Source of the DNA: Anarhynchus alexandrinus
Taxonomy: Eukaryota > Chordata > Aves > Charadriiformes > Charadriidae
Direction: 5' to 3'
NCBI GenBank assembly: GCA_008711295.1
Contig: VUYV01000616.1
Location: forward strand, 45,091 to 109,090
DNA: 64,000 bases
Below, one piece after another: positions 11,241 through 25,800 of this stretch. Position 1 is the stretch's first letter. Every line of letters starts with the position of its first letter. The notes below the pieces were generated by a model. The model saw only the letters and a list, made by a program, of their open reading frames with translations, made no database searches and was not told the DNA's origin. The translations under genes and the position numbers were made by a program.

Positions 11241-11572
11241 AGGCACTGCATTTCCCTCTTCTACACTTCCTGCCCTGCACCTCTGGCCCATCCACACTTC
11301 CCTTCTTATTTCCACAGCAGAGTTTCCTTTCCACAGGCTGCTGCTGCTGGGAAAGGCTTCTTCTATAAAACACACTCTTAATCATCTTTCACATGATAAT
11401 GGTAAGATCAAGGGAACGGACAATGTGATTCTGGTCCCTGAAGTGCCCATGGGAGGCTTTGGCTCACTTTCAAAACCTTCTCCTCCCTCCCCACTTCTCC
11501 ACTGCTGTTGGGAAGCATGCTCTCAGAACTGGGGACCCACTTTCTTTTTCCAAAAGCAAACATGCCTTTTGT
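11241..11572. other. Sequence between two family B LTR copies, not recognised
   Basis: About 330 bases, pyrimidine-rich in parts, without retroviral coding motifs. It may be host DNA or a remnant of internal provirus sequence. Confidence 0.45.
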
Positions 11573-11576
11573 GCTG

Positions 11577-12170
11577 TGTAATAAGTAATTTAGCAAAAGA
11601 ATTTTGCTTCAGCTAAAATAGATGTGTGTTTGCTATGGCTTCAGCTAAAGATAAGTATGTGCTTGCTATGCATTGGGAAAAAGAATAGTGTTAAATAGGA
11701 TATTGGACAAAAGCAACAGTTGGAAGTACCGAACCATTGCAAAACAAAGGGTGGTGTGGTTAGATAAGATAACCACAGAAGTGTAAGGAATGAAGAAGCT
11801 ACAAGAAGGACATGGTGATAAAGACTTCGAGCTTCCCTCTGATGACCAGCAGGAAGACCCCTGAGGAAGCATGTCACCTGCGCCACTAGAAGGGAGGGGG
11901 CATGTTCGAGAGTGGGTGGCATTCCAAGAACTCATTGATTATGTAATTGGAGGGTGGGTTACATTCCAACAACTCATGGATTAAGCAAACTATGTTCCAA
12001 GAAAAAACATGAATAAGTATGAGGAATACAAAATAAAAACGAGCGTTTGCAAAGGAAAAACGAGCCACAGGAGGAGAAATCACCTGTGTAACTCCCAGCG
12101 CTGTAATAAATATTTGCTCCACCGAATTTGCCCCTGACTGAAATTCAATACAGTGAGCATGTTTCTCACA
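11577..12170 (+). mobile_element. Solo LTR, family B, 594 bp
   Basis: The ends are TGTAATAAG and TTCTCACA (TG...CA). GCTG at 11573-11576 and 12171-12174 forms a 4-bp target-site duplication, which suggests an ERV1-type integrase, although four bases can match by chance. A TATA-like AATAAAAAC lies near 12032-12040, and the polyadenylation signal AATAAA at 12105-12110 is followed by a short U5. No gag or pol adjoins it. Confidence 0.78.
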
Positions 12171-12174
12171 GCTG

Positions 12175-13870
12175 TAATTCAAGTTACAGAAAAATGAGTG
12201 AATTTGCATAGAAATTCCACCTTCCAGATCCAGTTCCTAAATGCAGACACCGGACTTCTTTGTCTGCATTCCCCAAAGTGGGAGTCAAATAGTATACCAT
12301 TCAGCTATTTTCAAAGAAAAAGAAGAAAAATTAAAAAAAATGACAACTTTGAGCTTTCTTCCCCAAATGTTACACTAAGATCTAAAGAAATGCAAAATAT
12401 CCTGTTGTGCATTACACAGAGAACTCCGTATACACAGAGATGAGGCGCTATCTGTGAGAAAAAATGTCTTATAGCTGTCTAAGATGACTGTTCAAATGCA
12501 TATTGTCCCAGTAATTAAGACAGCAATTTTGTGAGATTTTTCTTTTTTTTGGAGTTCCTTTTAATAAAAGATAAGCTTTCTTCAGTTCGCATTTCCCTAG
12601 GCAAAACAAGTCTTATAAGCCAGTGGCTGAGGAAACTGGGGTTGTTTAGTCTGGAGACTAAACACAGTGCTGAGCCTACAAAAGAGCTTGAAAATTATTA
12701 ATAAACTTGTGATATGTGTATATGCACACAAATATGTCTTCATTGGCGCAGATTTTCCAAATAGAAAGCATTAATGTTGATTTTACAAATCTTAGTCTGG
12801 TTTCTGCATTATAACACCTGCATTTCAAGATGTCTATCCACCCGTATAAGCTCTAAAGGTGCTTCCAAAGAAACCTAGGAGAGTTAAATACCCAGATTTT
12901 AGTGAATTGGGATGAACTGGTAAATCCCACAAAGCTTTACTACATATTCTGACACATGAGGAAGGCTAAATCTCTGCTAAATCAGCAGAACTTAGCTCAT
13001 AAAAGTGAGCAACAGGTTTAAAATTCTAACTACGGTCATTAATACTTAAATGGTTTTGGTCTACAAATAAAAAATCTTAAGTAAAAAAGTTAGAAACTTG
13101 AAAAGAGAAAGCTGTTAGGGAGATGTGGGATAAGCAGTCAGCTGGACCAATGAAGGTGTTATTTCTGAAGTCGTAGCAACAGGAAGGGATGGAGGATTCC
13201 CTAAGTGTTGAAACATGTGGCAACAGTTTGTTGAAAGAAGCATGCCATTTTTCTATTCCCTAGTAGGGCCTTCTTCTGGAAAAGATGGAGCAATTTCTCT
13301 GTGGCTGGAGCAAATGAATCTTTTAAAAATTTTTTTCTTTTTAAACAAAATGCTCAACTCCCACCTTGTGAAAGCAGGATAGATGAAAAGTTCTAATCAA
13401 TCAAAGAGTGCAAACTGGCAGGAACACTCTTCCCTGCCAGGACTCAAGCAGACCAGATATTTGTTTTACCATTCAGAGAACTCTCTTTTAATTCCAGAAG
13501 TATTAAAAAAAAAAATAAAAAAGCTAGTAATTTAATCACTTGAGGAAAATTGGCAGATCATAATCAAGGGAAACCAAGCACTGATGGAACATAAAAACCT
13601 CAAATACCATCTCAATATGATCATATTGCTCTGCTCTGTCTCTATTTGTTCTGTAGCAGTTAAATGGGTTTCTACACTGACTATGAATCCTGTGACAGAA
13701 TGAAACTATTCTATGATCTCAGGGATGAATGGAGAGTGTTTCAGGAAGATACAGGAGATGAAGTCACCATTTTTGAGTGAGGAACACAACTCCTACAATA
13801 ATATGCCAATATTTGAAGGTGAAAACAATAAGGATTAAAAATCAGAAATGGAAGAGTGACTTGGTGGTTT
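12175..13870. other. Mostly unrecognised non-coding DNA
   Basis: Apart from a 33-bp CR1-like scrap at 12625-12657, nothing is identified. Confidence 0.5.
12625..12657 (+). repeat. Tiny CR1-like relic
   Basis: It resembles the CR1 ORF2 segment for Leu-Gly-Leu-Phe-Ser-Leu-Glu ('ctggggttgtttag' core) with a few changes, and no flanking CR1. It is short enough to be partly chance. Confidence 0.4.
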
Positions 13871-14020
13871 ATCATAGAATCATAGAATCATAGAATGGTT
13901 TAGGTTGGAAAGGACCTTGAAGATCATCGAGTTCCAACCCCCCTGCTATAGGCAGGGACACCACCCACTAGACCAGGTTGCCCAAGGCCATGTCCAGCCT
14001 GGCCTTGAACACCTCCAGGG
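13871..14020 (-). mobile_element. CR1 3' end fragment, 150 bp
   Basis: Three ATCATAGA-type octamers at the left, then the reversed 3' UTR and the last ORF2 codons, close in sequence to the 3' ends at 2636 and 48514. It is severely 5' truncated, as most CR1 copies are. Confidence 0.95.
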
Positions 14021-15582
14021 TTTGGGAAAGCAAACAGAGAGCTCATGGGAAAATCCATTTTAGGAAAATTATATTGTTTTTCTTTCCTGAACTGGCTCTA
14101 CTGAGTTGCAGTTGAAAAAGGCTAGGTCTTTAACAAAAAGTTTTGGGGGTTTGTGGGTTTAGGTTTGTTTTTTCTGTTCATTTCTGATAAAAAAATAAAC
14201 TTCAAGCCAAGTAAACACTTCCTATGAACATTTTTGGTCTGTCACTAACCAATATTTTCATTTTAAAAGTTTTGACTGATACTCAGTTTATTTAAAGCAG
14301 ATCACATGGAGTTTTCTGCAAATCCACCAGATGCAGTATGGCTACAGGAAAGCAAAGGTAAAATTGAGAGAGTGAGTACAAAAGTGGAGACAAGAACTCA
14401 CAGGAGCAGAAATAATGGTTCACTCTGTGGCACTAAGCCTTCACTGATCTATCCACCAAAAAACCCATAAGTGACAGGAGAAAAGTGGAAGAAAACTATC
14501 AAATTTTATGAGGCAAGTTTTATAGGGAGAGGTAGTATCTTTTATTGGATTGCCTCAGACAGATGGAAAAAAAGAGATGAACTGTCAGGCATACGTGGCC
14601 TTTTTATAAGCTCCAAGAGAAGCAGCAAATTTCCAAATGAAACACAGGTTGACAGCAATTGTTCTGTATTCCATTTAATTATTTAATAGTCCCTGCATAA
14701 CGGTAGTTGGTACCTAGGGAACCCAGAGGAGGGTGAGAAAAAGCTATTTGATTATTTTGTTGCTAGGTCCTAAGGAACAGCGAGCAAAACTGATTTTTGA
14801 TTACCTGGATAATTCAGGGCTTACCCTGAGGGAACTGGAGTTTATGCTAATTCTCAGGAAGACTTCTGAGTTTCTTTATCTGACCATTGTCAAGCTGATT
14901 GTGGTAAAATGTTTTCCCAGCCCAGTGAGCTTTTGCAGGTCTTCAGAAGACTAAAGTCAGTGATTTCAGATAGTCATATCATTAATGTTTCCCTGGTACC
15001 ACAGTTATCCTGACCATCTGCTTTCACCATCTTTAGGAAGAAGCTATCATTCTTCCTATAAGAAATGTTAAATACAGACCTCAGAATCAGCTAAAAATCT
15101 TGGTCCTGAAACTGAGAAACAAAGCAAGAAGATGCAGAGATAAGAGAGCAAGTCTGGTCCTGCATCAACAGAGATATCAAGACCTGATGCACTATTTTAT
15201 CACAACAAAAGTAGTTTAAAACAGGGCAACATGCTTGATGGTTTTCTGTTGTGTCTGACTTTTTCTTTTCTATTACCCCTTGTAAAACACTGCTGCTTGT
15301 GACTTAGACATATATGGGATCACCACACTTTTCAGACTACTTGCAGTTTCTGAAAGGCAGCTTGTAATAACACTAGGCCAGTCTAGCTGGCCTACTGCCT
15401 CCTCAGAAGAAGGCTTAGTGTATGGAAGCACACGGAAGTAGAGAAGCTGGTGGGCATGACTGCCTATCTGGGGAAGCAATGAGCTCCACCAGCTTTCACT
15501 GAGAGTTGTGCTCACAAAACATGTATGCACCTTATGAAACATACCCTTGAGACTGCAGAAGTGCTTGAGCGAGGGACTGGAA

Positions 15583-15628
15583 AGAGGCATCAAGGTTGGC
15601 TGTACAAGAGGCAGCAAGGTTGGCTGTA
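15583..15628. repeat. Two-copy tandem repeat, period 24
   Basis: The 22-bp core 'agaggca-caaggttggctgta' occurs at 15583-15604 and 15607-15628 with one difference. Confidence 0.8.
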
Positions 15629-16000
15629 TTCGTCTGCAGGAAGCCGAGGGCAGCCAGCCTGAAAATGTCAGAAGCTTAGGAGGGTATTTTGGATCTGCTT
15701 TACAAACAATGGTATTTTGTGGAGTCAAAATGCTTGTCTTGTTTTGTCAAAAAGATTGTTGTGATGATGAAGTAGAAGCTTTTGCACTTTGCATTTAGTT
15801 CCATAGCAAGCTGAAAGCCAGCCTTCTTCCCTGACATATTTTAAAGTATCCTCTCCCTTGTCCAACGAGAAATCTGTTCCAGTCTCCAGTTGTCTTTTCC
15901 CAGTAAACCATGACATTACTTAAAGAAATGAACCACAGGGAAAAAAGGGGGGCGGGGCAGGGAGAGGAGATTTTTTTTTGTATAAGGTCATTCTCTTCCC

Positions 16001-16001
16001 N
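16001..16001. other. Ambiguous base (N) in a C tract
   Basis: A single N occurs just before a run of Cs, so the local length of the tract is uncertain in the assembly. Confidence 0.95.
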
Positions 16002-16788
16002 CCCCCCCGCTTGAATTTTTCTAATATTAGCACTTGGAAAATTATTGCCCATCAGCATATCTCAAATGCTATAGCAGAACTCATCTCTGTTTTGACACAT
16101 TGTGTGGTACCAGAAAGGTTGATTTAAATTCACCAGCTGCTTTTTCCAGAGATGAAAGGACAGCCTGTGGAAACAGGTGTTTACCTCATTAAGATGTATA
16201 GAGAATTCTCAGTATGAACAAGAAACAGCTTGTTGGACATTCTGCATGTAATAAAATGTGAACTGTAGAGTCTTCCAACAAGACACAGAATTGGTTAAAT
16301 GGACTTGATGATCATGCCCATGCCTTCAGCCCTGCCGGTATCTGCTTGAACTGCTTATGCAAACAAGGAAGCCACTTGAAAAAGTTTTTACTGTTTTCTT
16401 GAGACAGCAAGTGATGGTCATTTCTCATTGTTGTAAAATGATGGAAACACCTTGTGACAGCTGCAGATCAGTGGTATCTTGTTCCAGGGCGTAGGTCTGT
16501 TTTTCAAATCAAGGCAAGGCCTGATCTCTTCATTTTCCTCCTGGCAGAGTCACCTTTCCAGATCAGCCTGGGAAACTTCTGAAGCCTTGCTTTCCAAAAC
16601 TGCGGACGTCACTAGTCTCAGAGAATGCAATTCCAGGTGTCCATGCAGAGATGCTGAGCCATGCAGTGTGTAGTCGAGCCAACGGTGTGCTTCCCTCAGT
16701 CTAGTATTTCAGCAGCAGAAGGATGAGATGTGTGGAAGTCTAATGCCAAATGACAGGGGCAAAACTTGTGGATTCACAGAGTGAACTG

Positions 16789-16830
16789 GGAAGGAAGGAA
16801 GGAAGGAAGGAAGGAAGGAAGGAAGGAAGG
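16789..16830. repeat. GGAA microsatellite
   Basis: Ten and a half perfect GGAA units. Tandem GGAA can bind ETS-family factors in other genomes; nothing here shows that it does so. Confidence 0.97.
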
Positions 16831-19800
16831 ATGGACTGTTCTCTCGACTTCTTTGCATGGAACGTATGAGCTTTCAGTGGTACGAAGGAAAAGGCCTGTG
16901 TTCATCTGGAAAAGATGGAGGGTGCAACTGTCTCTGTTGACTGCTAACAACCATCTTGACTTGTGGCTCTTATCCTTCCCAAGTGTAGTATGCAACTGTT
17001 GCAGGTTATTAGAGATAACAGGGTGACAGGATAATGAATCCTACGCTGGAACCAACTGCCATTTCAAGTTAGGTCACCATCTAATTATTACTGGAATGGA
17101 GATGTGATGCTGACAGGAAGAATTTCCTGCAGTCCCACCTCACCATGCGGAGTTCAGGGCCAGTGCAAAGAGCTGGTAACAGAGAAGAAATGTCAAGTTT
17201 CTCTCAACATCGTTTTATCCTCTCTGCAGATAGACTTTCCACTTACCAGAACTGTTTTTTGCTGTTTTCTGCAAAAACCCTTCAGTAACACTGAAGAGGG
17301 ATAACTTTGCAGTTACATTGGTCGAACATGGGACATGAACAGATTTGATTATCTACTACAACTCTTCTCCTTTCTTCTATAGCTCTAAACAATTCTCCAT
17401 AACCCACTTATATTCAAAGTCTTAGAAACTACTAGGAGTCACTGGGAGGGAGCCAGAGAGATATTAAGGACACTGTGGGCAGAGTTTAATATCACATATC
17501 TATGGCAAGATGGATATAAAGGAAGGGATTGTATGCCTCTTAATGCACAGCACATACAATAGCACTTGCCAGTCTGATGTGGGGCAAAATTAATATCAGA
17601 ATTTGAGTTTGGTGTTTGGTCAATAGTGAGCACAGACCCATGTATGAACAGACATTTTTTGGAAAGGTTTATGATAGCAATGTAAGAAAAAGTGTCTCCT
17701 TTCTGTGTAAATCTTAGATTGTATTGAAAATCCAAAAGTCCCAAATCCAAGTATTTCCAAGGTTTTGACAGGTTTGAGTTAAGGAATTTTAACATCTTCC
17801 AGCTCACCTCCCTTAACCTACACTGTCAGAGGTACCTGTGACATGTGAAGGCAGACTAGCACCCAATAGAAACATGGAGAAGAATGGAAAGGGAGGAGAC
17901 TGGATTCATCTTGTCTCTTTCATCTCTTCTTGCAGTGGCAGTGCAGTGGCAGCCAGGCTAACCTGAAGATGCAGAATCCTTCCTCTCCTAATCGTCTTCA
18001 AATCTTCCGTCATTTGCTCTTCTGTTTATTTTGATATAAACCTCTTTTCTCGCGTGTTTTATTATAGCTGTGTGCTTTCATCAATTATACCAAGCATGGG
18101 GACAGAATAACATCTAAAGCTGGTGTCAGGAGTTCCCCAGTCCAACTTATTCCCTTATATGTCTTCTAATGGGTTACTGACAAGAGTGTTTTATCCCATT
18201 GAAGAAAGTGCTGCTGTTTTTCCTGTGTGATAGCCGATGGCTTGATCCTTTGTTTGGAAGGCCATGTGTGCAGGAGGTACCACCTGTCAGCTCTCCTGTG
18301 GTTTGCCACTCTAAAAATGCCATGTCTGGGAGTCTTGGCTGACAATTTGACAAGAATAGGAAGTTCTGGAAATAATTAGTCATTGAGCCAAAGGGTGTAG
18401 CAATTATAATGAATAATAATGTTGTGCCCTTCTTTAGAGATTGTATTCATCAAAGACTCTCCAAGTAGTGAATATATCCTAATTATCTCATGCCCACTCA
18501 CCTTCCTTCATGAGGTGACAATTATTGCCATGTCACAGACAGGCAACCTGAAGTATTGAGAAGTGAAGGCTCATGTGTTCAGTGGAGGTGCCTAACAGAC
18601 GGTGACAAGATTTTGCAAATGTTCTGAGTGCTCCTTTTCTTATGATCAGGCCAAGGGAAGAGTTTTAGAAGGACAGTGCTCAGCTGTGAACATACCTGGG
18701 GCAGTAGCAGCATTGTCAAGTGTCCTCCAACACTTGAGGAACTAACACACAGAGCTTCACTGACTCTTTCCAAGAAACTATGCTATTTTGTGGCTGAATT
18801 TTCATTTGCTTCGGCTCATGCTTTGATGTCACCAGTGTCTTTATCCTGGGATTTGGCATCCCTGTAACCTGAACCCTGTGTGTTGAAGTAAGGTGCATTA
18901 AGATGACAACATCTCCAAGAAAAGATTAAACCCATGTCACTCAGATCTCAGTTTCCTGGTGGGATGAGTCTCCCACAAGGTGTTAAAATCTCTCACTTGA
19001 CTTTAGAGGCAGCATAGAGGCTACCTTTTTTTGTTTGGACCTCTGGAGTTTGAATCAAGCATCTATCCTTCCTATGCCCAAAGTTAGGTCAGATGAACCC
19101 CACCCATTTCTTCCATCTTCTCTAACCATCTGATCAGATAGGACACATTCTGCCATAGTTCACTGTTTGCAGATACAGCAGCAAGCTGATATGCCCACCC
19201 ATTCCCAAGCAAATCACTTGTTTCCACATATCTGCATACAAGTGTTTTCTGCCTACAGAAAACAATGCTTTTTAGTTTGTATTTGCTTCGTAGTCTCTTT
19301 TTTCTTCTGAATTGTTTTCATATTTGTGGGGGGAAGAGGGAAGAGAGAGAAAGAGACAACCTGAAATAAAAGAATGAGAACAAGAGAGCAATACAGCTAT
19401 AAAGCAAGAGGAAGCTAGTAACCTTATTCTAATGGGAAAAAGCTGATACATGCAGCCCCAACTAATGCTTCTGTTTACAGGAAGCTCTCACAAGGATCTG
19501 CAATTGCCTTTTTGTAAATAAGTACTGTTTCCTTCTGTGGATGAGCTAGAGCAGGCTGCATACAAAGACAGTCAAGGAAATTCCCAAATTACAATGACAG
19601 GGAAATAAATTTAAAGTAGCAGGAAACTAATTCTGCAAACTTGAAAGTCCTTATCTGGTTTTAGCCACAGATATAATCACACAGACCAGCTGTTCAAATG
19701 GTATAAGCTACCAGAAGTTAAAATACTTGCTGGAACTTTTCTATCCCCCACTCCCACAATATGAGGATGAACAGAAAAATCTTTTCCTTTAGGTATAAGG

Positions 19801-22800
19801 ATAATCCTTTTGTAGTCTTCAAAATCAGTCGGCTTTTCCAGCACAGCTAGAGATAGAATGAAAGTTCACTTCCATCCTTTCTTCTCCCCTGAACTAATTC
19901 ATTCAGGCTTAAAATGAAGAGGAGATGATTTTTTTAAGGTTGAAATGCAAAGATTCTCAGAATAAAAACAGATGTCAAAGAGCTAAAGCCAAATAGACAT
20001 GGAAATACATCCACCAGGAACTTGACTGCTGTTTTCTCCAGGACACAGAGATCCCAAAGAACAGGGAGTCTGTAAGCTGTCTGAGAGTAATTATCAAAAG
20101 CATGTGAAACCATAACAGAAAACAGTACTCCAAATAGTCACTCCACAGTTCCTACACTTGACAAAAAGTTTAGGGCATAAACATGATAAATGATAATGCA
20201 GTGCATTACAGCACTGGTTTGAGAAACAGCAATCCATAAATACCTCTATACGTGTGAGTTCAAAACATATCTCTGCTGATGATAAGACTGCCACTGTCCC
20301 GAAGTACTGCATTTCTCCCTCTTTCAAAGGGTTAGCTGCCCGTTAAAGTACAAGAGGGGAAAGAATTAAGTTCATAAATGTTTAATAGTGCAGTGCATTA
20401 GCCTATCAATATCTGCCCTTAAATTAAATCCTGCCACCCCAATCCATCAAGATTTTTACTGAAACATCTTGTCAACTAAGTAGTTATCTATATGCCCATC
20501 CTCTGGCAGGAGAAGGGGAGCAGCAGCCTTTGGCCCTTCAAAACGTTAGCCGTACTGGAGCCTAATTGATCACATGTGTGAGTATTCACTTGCTCTTATT
20601 TAACAGGGCCTGTGAATGGGTCTGATGATTTGATTCTACAGGACTGCTGTGTTTTAATCACAGCTATCATAGGCAGGGGAAACCAACTTCATTCCCCATC
20701 CTGACCATCTTCTCCTTCAGCAATATTTGAGGTAGAAGGTCTTGTAGGAAGCAGTTTTGTGTTGCAGTCATTTTCTCCTCAGTTGTCTTCAAGGGACTAC
20801 TGTGTTAAGAAAGGGAAAATCACAAATTTCAGATCTTTGCTTTCTCCTAACTTGGTGGCCCAGTGAAAGGGCAGGTGGGAAGGAACTGACCTGGGAAGCA
20901 GGACATCTGCAGTATGTTTCTATTTCTGTGCTGAACTGTTTGGCTGATCTGCTAAATCCATCTGTGCTCCTGTCTCGCTCCTAAAATTAGCGTCTAGGTG
21001 TGTTGGGACAGAATGTCAAAAGGTATAGCACCTAGCACAGAATGGTGCTTCTCAGCTTTATAAACCAATGTAGTAAGAATAAAAGACCAGCCTTAGCTGT
21101 TCAGAAAATGGGATTTTGATCATGAAAACAAGGAAAAATCCACTTTGTTCATGTAAATGCTAATGTTTTGGCATATATGTACCTACAAATCTATACAGAA
21201 TTGGTCTCCTAAGTAGTGTATCTTCAGATATACTGCTTGGAAATGCTACCAAGCATTGTACAGATCATAGCCTGAACTAATCCTACAGGCTCATTTTCCT
21301 CCATGGACTGGACTCCATGCAACCCAAAGGACTGTGTCTGCTCCTATAGCCCCAAAGAATGTTGCCAAACCAAGATATTTAAATTTTCAGTGTTTGGTGT
21401 TATGATCCCACAAATAAAATGACAACAACATTTTCCTTCAGAAAATCCTAATAGAGTATAATGTCAAATAACTGAAAATGCATTTTTTTGTCCTTCAAAA
21501 GAATTGTTTTAACAGAATACTTTTGAATAGTCCTACTAAGGACATTTATATTCCCAACATTTAGGATGGATATTTTTAATAGTATCCCTTCATAATCTAT
21601 TATTTCCTTTGCTCTATATATGGTCTCTACAAAGAGAAATGATTGCAATTTATTGGTACTGACAAGCACCCCAGTAACCCCAGAGATATGCATTTGCCTG
21701 TGAGGTAAGGCAAATAATCCCATAAATCCCTCAATTTTTCTTACATGCTTCCAAGGAATCACAAGTGGCAAAAAGAAAAAATAAACCCCCAGAAATTATG
21801 AAAAATGCTTTGGCTGTGTTCTTTTAGCCCAGGGTTTATGGAAAGTTATAACTCAATATGTTGGGGTTTTTTTAAGGGGCATGCAATTTCTAAAAATGTG
21901 AAGATTAAAATTATTTACAAAAAGATTTAAATCAACATTCATGACCTTGCTCCAAATAAAAGCCCTGGATACGTAAGGGACCTTTTCTATAGGCTGGCTG
22001 ATACCTATGTATTACTGCTATACTTTTTGGCAGGACTGTGATTTCTCACAGATGCAGCTGCTTTTACAGAACTGCAATCCCTAGAATTATGTTACACTAA
22101 AAAAGCTCTTGTTATTTCAGAAAAATGAGACTTGATCACCAGTTACTTTTACCTTCCTTATCTCTATTCTGCTGTTTCTCTCAATCCCTCTCTTAAGAGG
22201 TACCTGAAAACTCTCCAGTGATCATACACTGTTAATCACCATTCAAATTTCCACAATGTCCATAAATTAACCCATTATTATGAATAATCATTATAAACAT
22301 TCATGATACCCACACAGAGTAACCGCAGTTTTTGAATAAAACAACCATGTTGTTCTCCAGTTTTGTTTCACAATTATTTATACAAACTGACTTGGCAAGG
22401 TAAATTCTTTAAGTCTTTGCTCTGATATACCCAGTCAACAAGTATTGCATGAATCTTACACATTCAGAAATAAGAAACTCAGTCTCCCATTTTTTTCCAT
22501 TGAAGTAACTTTGTGAATGACACATTTCAAAAGAAGTCAGCAGCTCCCTTCCTTTTCTTGTTCAGACCATTTAATTGCAATGATGTTATAAAGGAAGAAA
22601 TCCCAAATATTGTCATGTAGTTAAAAGTTATTTGCAATTAAGATTTATTATCCATTTGGAAAAAATGGTCAAACACGTATTTCCTTTTGATATCATATGA
22701 TTTACCAAAGCAAATTGTTTGTGGCAGGTTTTTCCAACAGAAAAGAATAGTCTAGTTCATAAAATTTAAAACTAGGTTCAGTTGCTTGATCTTTTTATGA

Positions 22801-25800
22801 ACTGCAAGAAGCATTCATCATTCCAGTTTGTGCACATGCAACAACCAGAGGAAATAAATATATAGGCCTTGAAAAGCCAGAGAAATTAATGGGTACTCTT
22901 GCAAATGACCCAATAGACTTCTTAGGTTCTCATAAGTGTTAGCAGGCAAACTTGAATGGCAGCAATCTTAGGTTTGTTTTTGCTGAAAACAGAATTAGCA
23001 ATAGTTCAATCCTGTTGCAAAATTAAGCATATACGTGCTACAAAAGGATGTATCTCTAGGATAAATTAGGTTCTGAAATGTCTTCCTCCTTGTCTGCTCC
23101 TGTATCTTTCCTTACAATTCTGGTGCAAATAAAGACCACCTTGGGCAGCTGTTCTGACCATCCTATGTTCAGTAGAGCAGAAACGAGAGCTTTAAAGCAG
23201 ACTGGGATATTTGGTTGATAGCATTGTTCTGACACTTTTCCTCATGAAACTGGTAAACCTCAACCTGTTTTTCTCTAAGGACAACAAAGCTTAAGCAGGG
23301 GATAATATCAGGCTTTAGGCACTCAGAAACACTAGTCACTCCTGCAAGTTGTAGGCTTGGTTTAAGAGTCTAGCAGGTTGACTTTCCTGCGTAAGGCAGT
23401 GTATATTTCACTCCAGGCTAGCTCATACTTAGGTCTGGCTCCAGGAAGTAGTAGCGGTGGGAGAAGACAACCCCCAATCTGCTGCATAGGCAGATGTCAT
23501 AGGAAATGGGGATAACTAAGGATGCCATTTCTGTATCTGAAATGAGTAGCACCAGATGAAAGGTAGCCAACCCCCTCCTCAGGATCTGTAATGAAACAAT
23601 AAGTCAGGAGACAATCTCAGGGGTGTCTCCTATTGTTTTGGAATAATAAGGAGAGCAGGAATCATTACAATGACAGCCCTTCCCATTATTCAGTTCTGCT
23701 CACTTGATACAGGGCTGCCTAAAGCAATAAATACGTGTGCTACAGCTATGTGTGTCCCTTTTGGAGCTTATAAGCCTATCCTAGCACAGCCTGCAGGTTC
23801 AATACAAGGAACTTCCTGCAATTAGAATTTAATCACCTTGGAGAACAGCTGAGAATTTCAGTTGTCTTTTTTTCCTTAGGTACATCAATCTAGTTTTTCA
23901 AAGTAATTTAATTTCCTCCTCTCTCTCAAAGAATACTAAATCTTCTCAGTGGCAAGAGGGAGCATGTGAAGAGGAAGAAACTAATTTTCAGTGGAAATTT
24001 AAATACAATGCTGATTGTCTGTTGGGAGCACTCCAGTATACCTGCAGCTGAATACCTCAAGCAGATGCAGAAGCCTTACTGTCCTTACTAGGAGGATGTT
24101 AGCAGCTGTGAAACAGTAGCTTAAAATACTGCTATAACCCAGGCCAAACTTGCGCTCTTATCCTGTTTCAGTATCTTAAAACTTGGATACTTTTGAGCAG
24201 TATTAGCTTTATAGGTTTTTAAGACTGTGAGTCTTGGCAGACTGTCAAAGGTAGCTGGAATTTTTCTGGATTTGTCACAGTTTTCAAATTTGTTCATTCA
24301 AATGAACTTCTAAAGAATGGGAAAAAAAGCTGCCAATGGCTAGCACTAGAAATGGGTCAGGAAAGAATGTGTAATACTGTACTTTTTCTGCAAATACCTG
24401 ATTTTCTGAAGCAGTGCCAGCTACGATCACATTAATCCATTCAGAGCTGCAGGCACTGCATGTCTCAGCCATTGGATCACTGCCTCTTTTCTGGATGTTA
24501 ATGGACAGAGTATGAACACCGACATCACACAAAATCCCAGAGAGCAAGGAACAAGATGGTAGCATTACCAAGTAACACCAAGTAATACAACCATAGGAAA
24601 CATCCTGACATGATAGATCATGTAATTGATATCCCAAATATATATTCATATACAAAAATCCCTATTTCTACTTAGCCAATATGAAACACCATAGGTCACC
24701 AAGGTGGTTTCCTCACCACCACCCCAATGCAAACAGAAAATGTTCTCCTACAGAAATGAATTGACAATTTGCCATAAGTTACCACCCTATATACGTAGGT
24801 GAGAACCTGGACCTGCGTCACCAAATGACACCCAAGTATTTGCTGGTAGCTATGTCTCAATACAGCAATTTCTAATAATTGTTTGTATCAATCTTATCTG
24901 ACATTGCATATGGGTCTGGCTGTTGTATGACAGCCTGACAGTGAAGGTAGCCTTTCCTGCACTTCTCTAGCCATTTCCCTGCTGCATCATGTTATTCATC
25001 ATGGACATTCAGAGCAAGAGGCAATAGCTATGAGGATGAAGGGTACTATCACAATGTTTTCCATTTATCCTTTTCTCCAGGCAACAGGGCTTCTGTGACT
25101 CCACTCTGTCAGTTTTCCCTCTCTTGTAACTTTGGAATCAGTTGCCCAAACTCAAACAGATGGAGAAGTAGCATACAAAGTTTCTATAAATTCTATGGAA
25201 AACAGGAAGCCAGACAGAGGAAAACATGTTCACCTGGAAGAAAGGCAGTGGGAACTCAACTGTTTATCAATAGCAGAAAACTCAGATAGGATAGAGCAAG
25301 GACACAAATCTGCCTCAAGGCAGGGCTTCACTGGGCCCAGAACTCCTGGAAATATTCCCTGCTTTTTCTCAGTTAAATATACTGGTAGTTTCACCTGTGT
25401 AGTTACACTTGGGTAGGTGATTGTATTCCTGCCTTGTCATTTGTGCTCATCAGACACTTGTGCTGAGACACTAAGCCAGGAAGAAATTACTTCATGCCCT
25501 CTGTTTCTTGGGCTGTTGGTCCACGTCTATTAGAGGTGATTTTTAGCTTCAGTTTTTCACCAGAGCCCATTTGTCAGGATCATTGGTTCATCCAGTCCCT
25601 CCAGACACAGGACACCAGACAACTTGGAATTCCATCAAACATCACCTTCAAAAGCCACAGCCATAGTACACCAGAGGAAAGGGTCACAAGGAACTGAGAT
25701 ATCGCCAGCAGCCTTGGACCTTGCTCAAAAGAGATGTTGTTACTGCAAATCTCAGAGTCTCAGGAAGTGGCCTGTCTTTCAAACTACTGAAGAGGACAAA

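Noticed and set aside
15273..15728. 151-codon minus-strand open frame
   Set aside because: No known motif; it overlaps a tandem duplication and other equally open frames. Homology search would be needed to revive it.
16766..17026. 86-codon frame starting at the GGAA microsatellite
   Set aside because: The start is a product of the repeat, which encodes Glu-Gly-Arg-Lys repeats; no conserved sequence follows.
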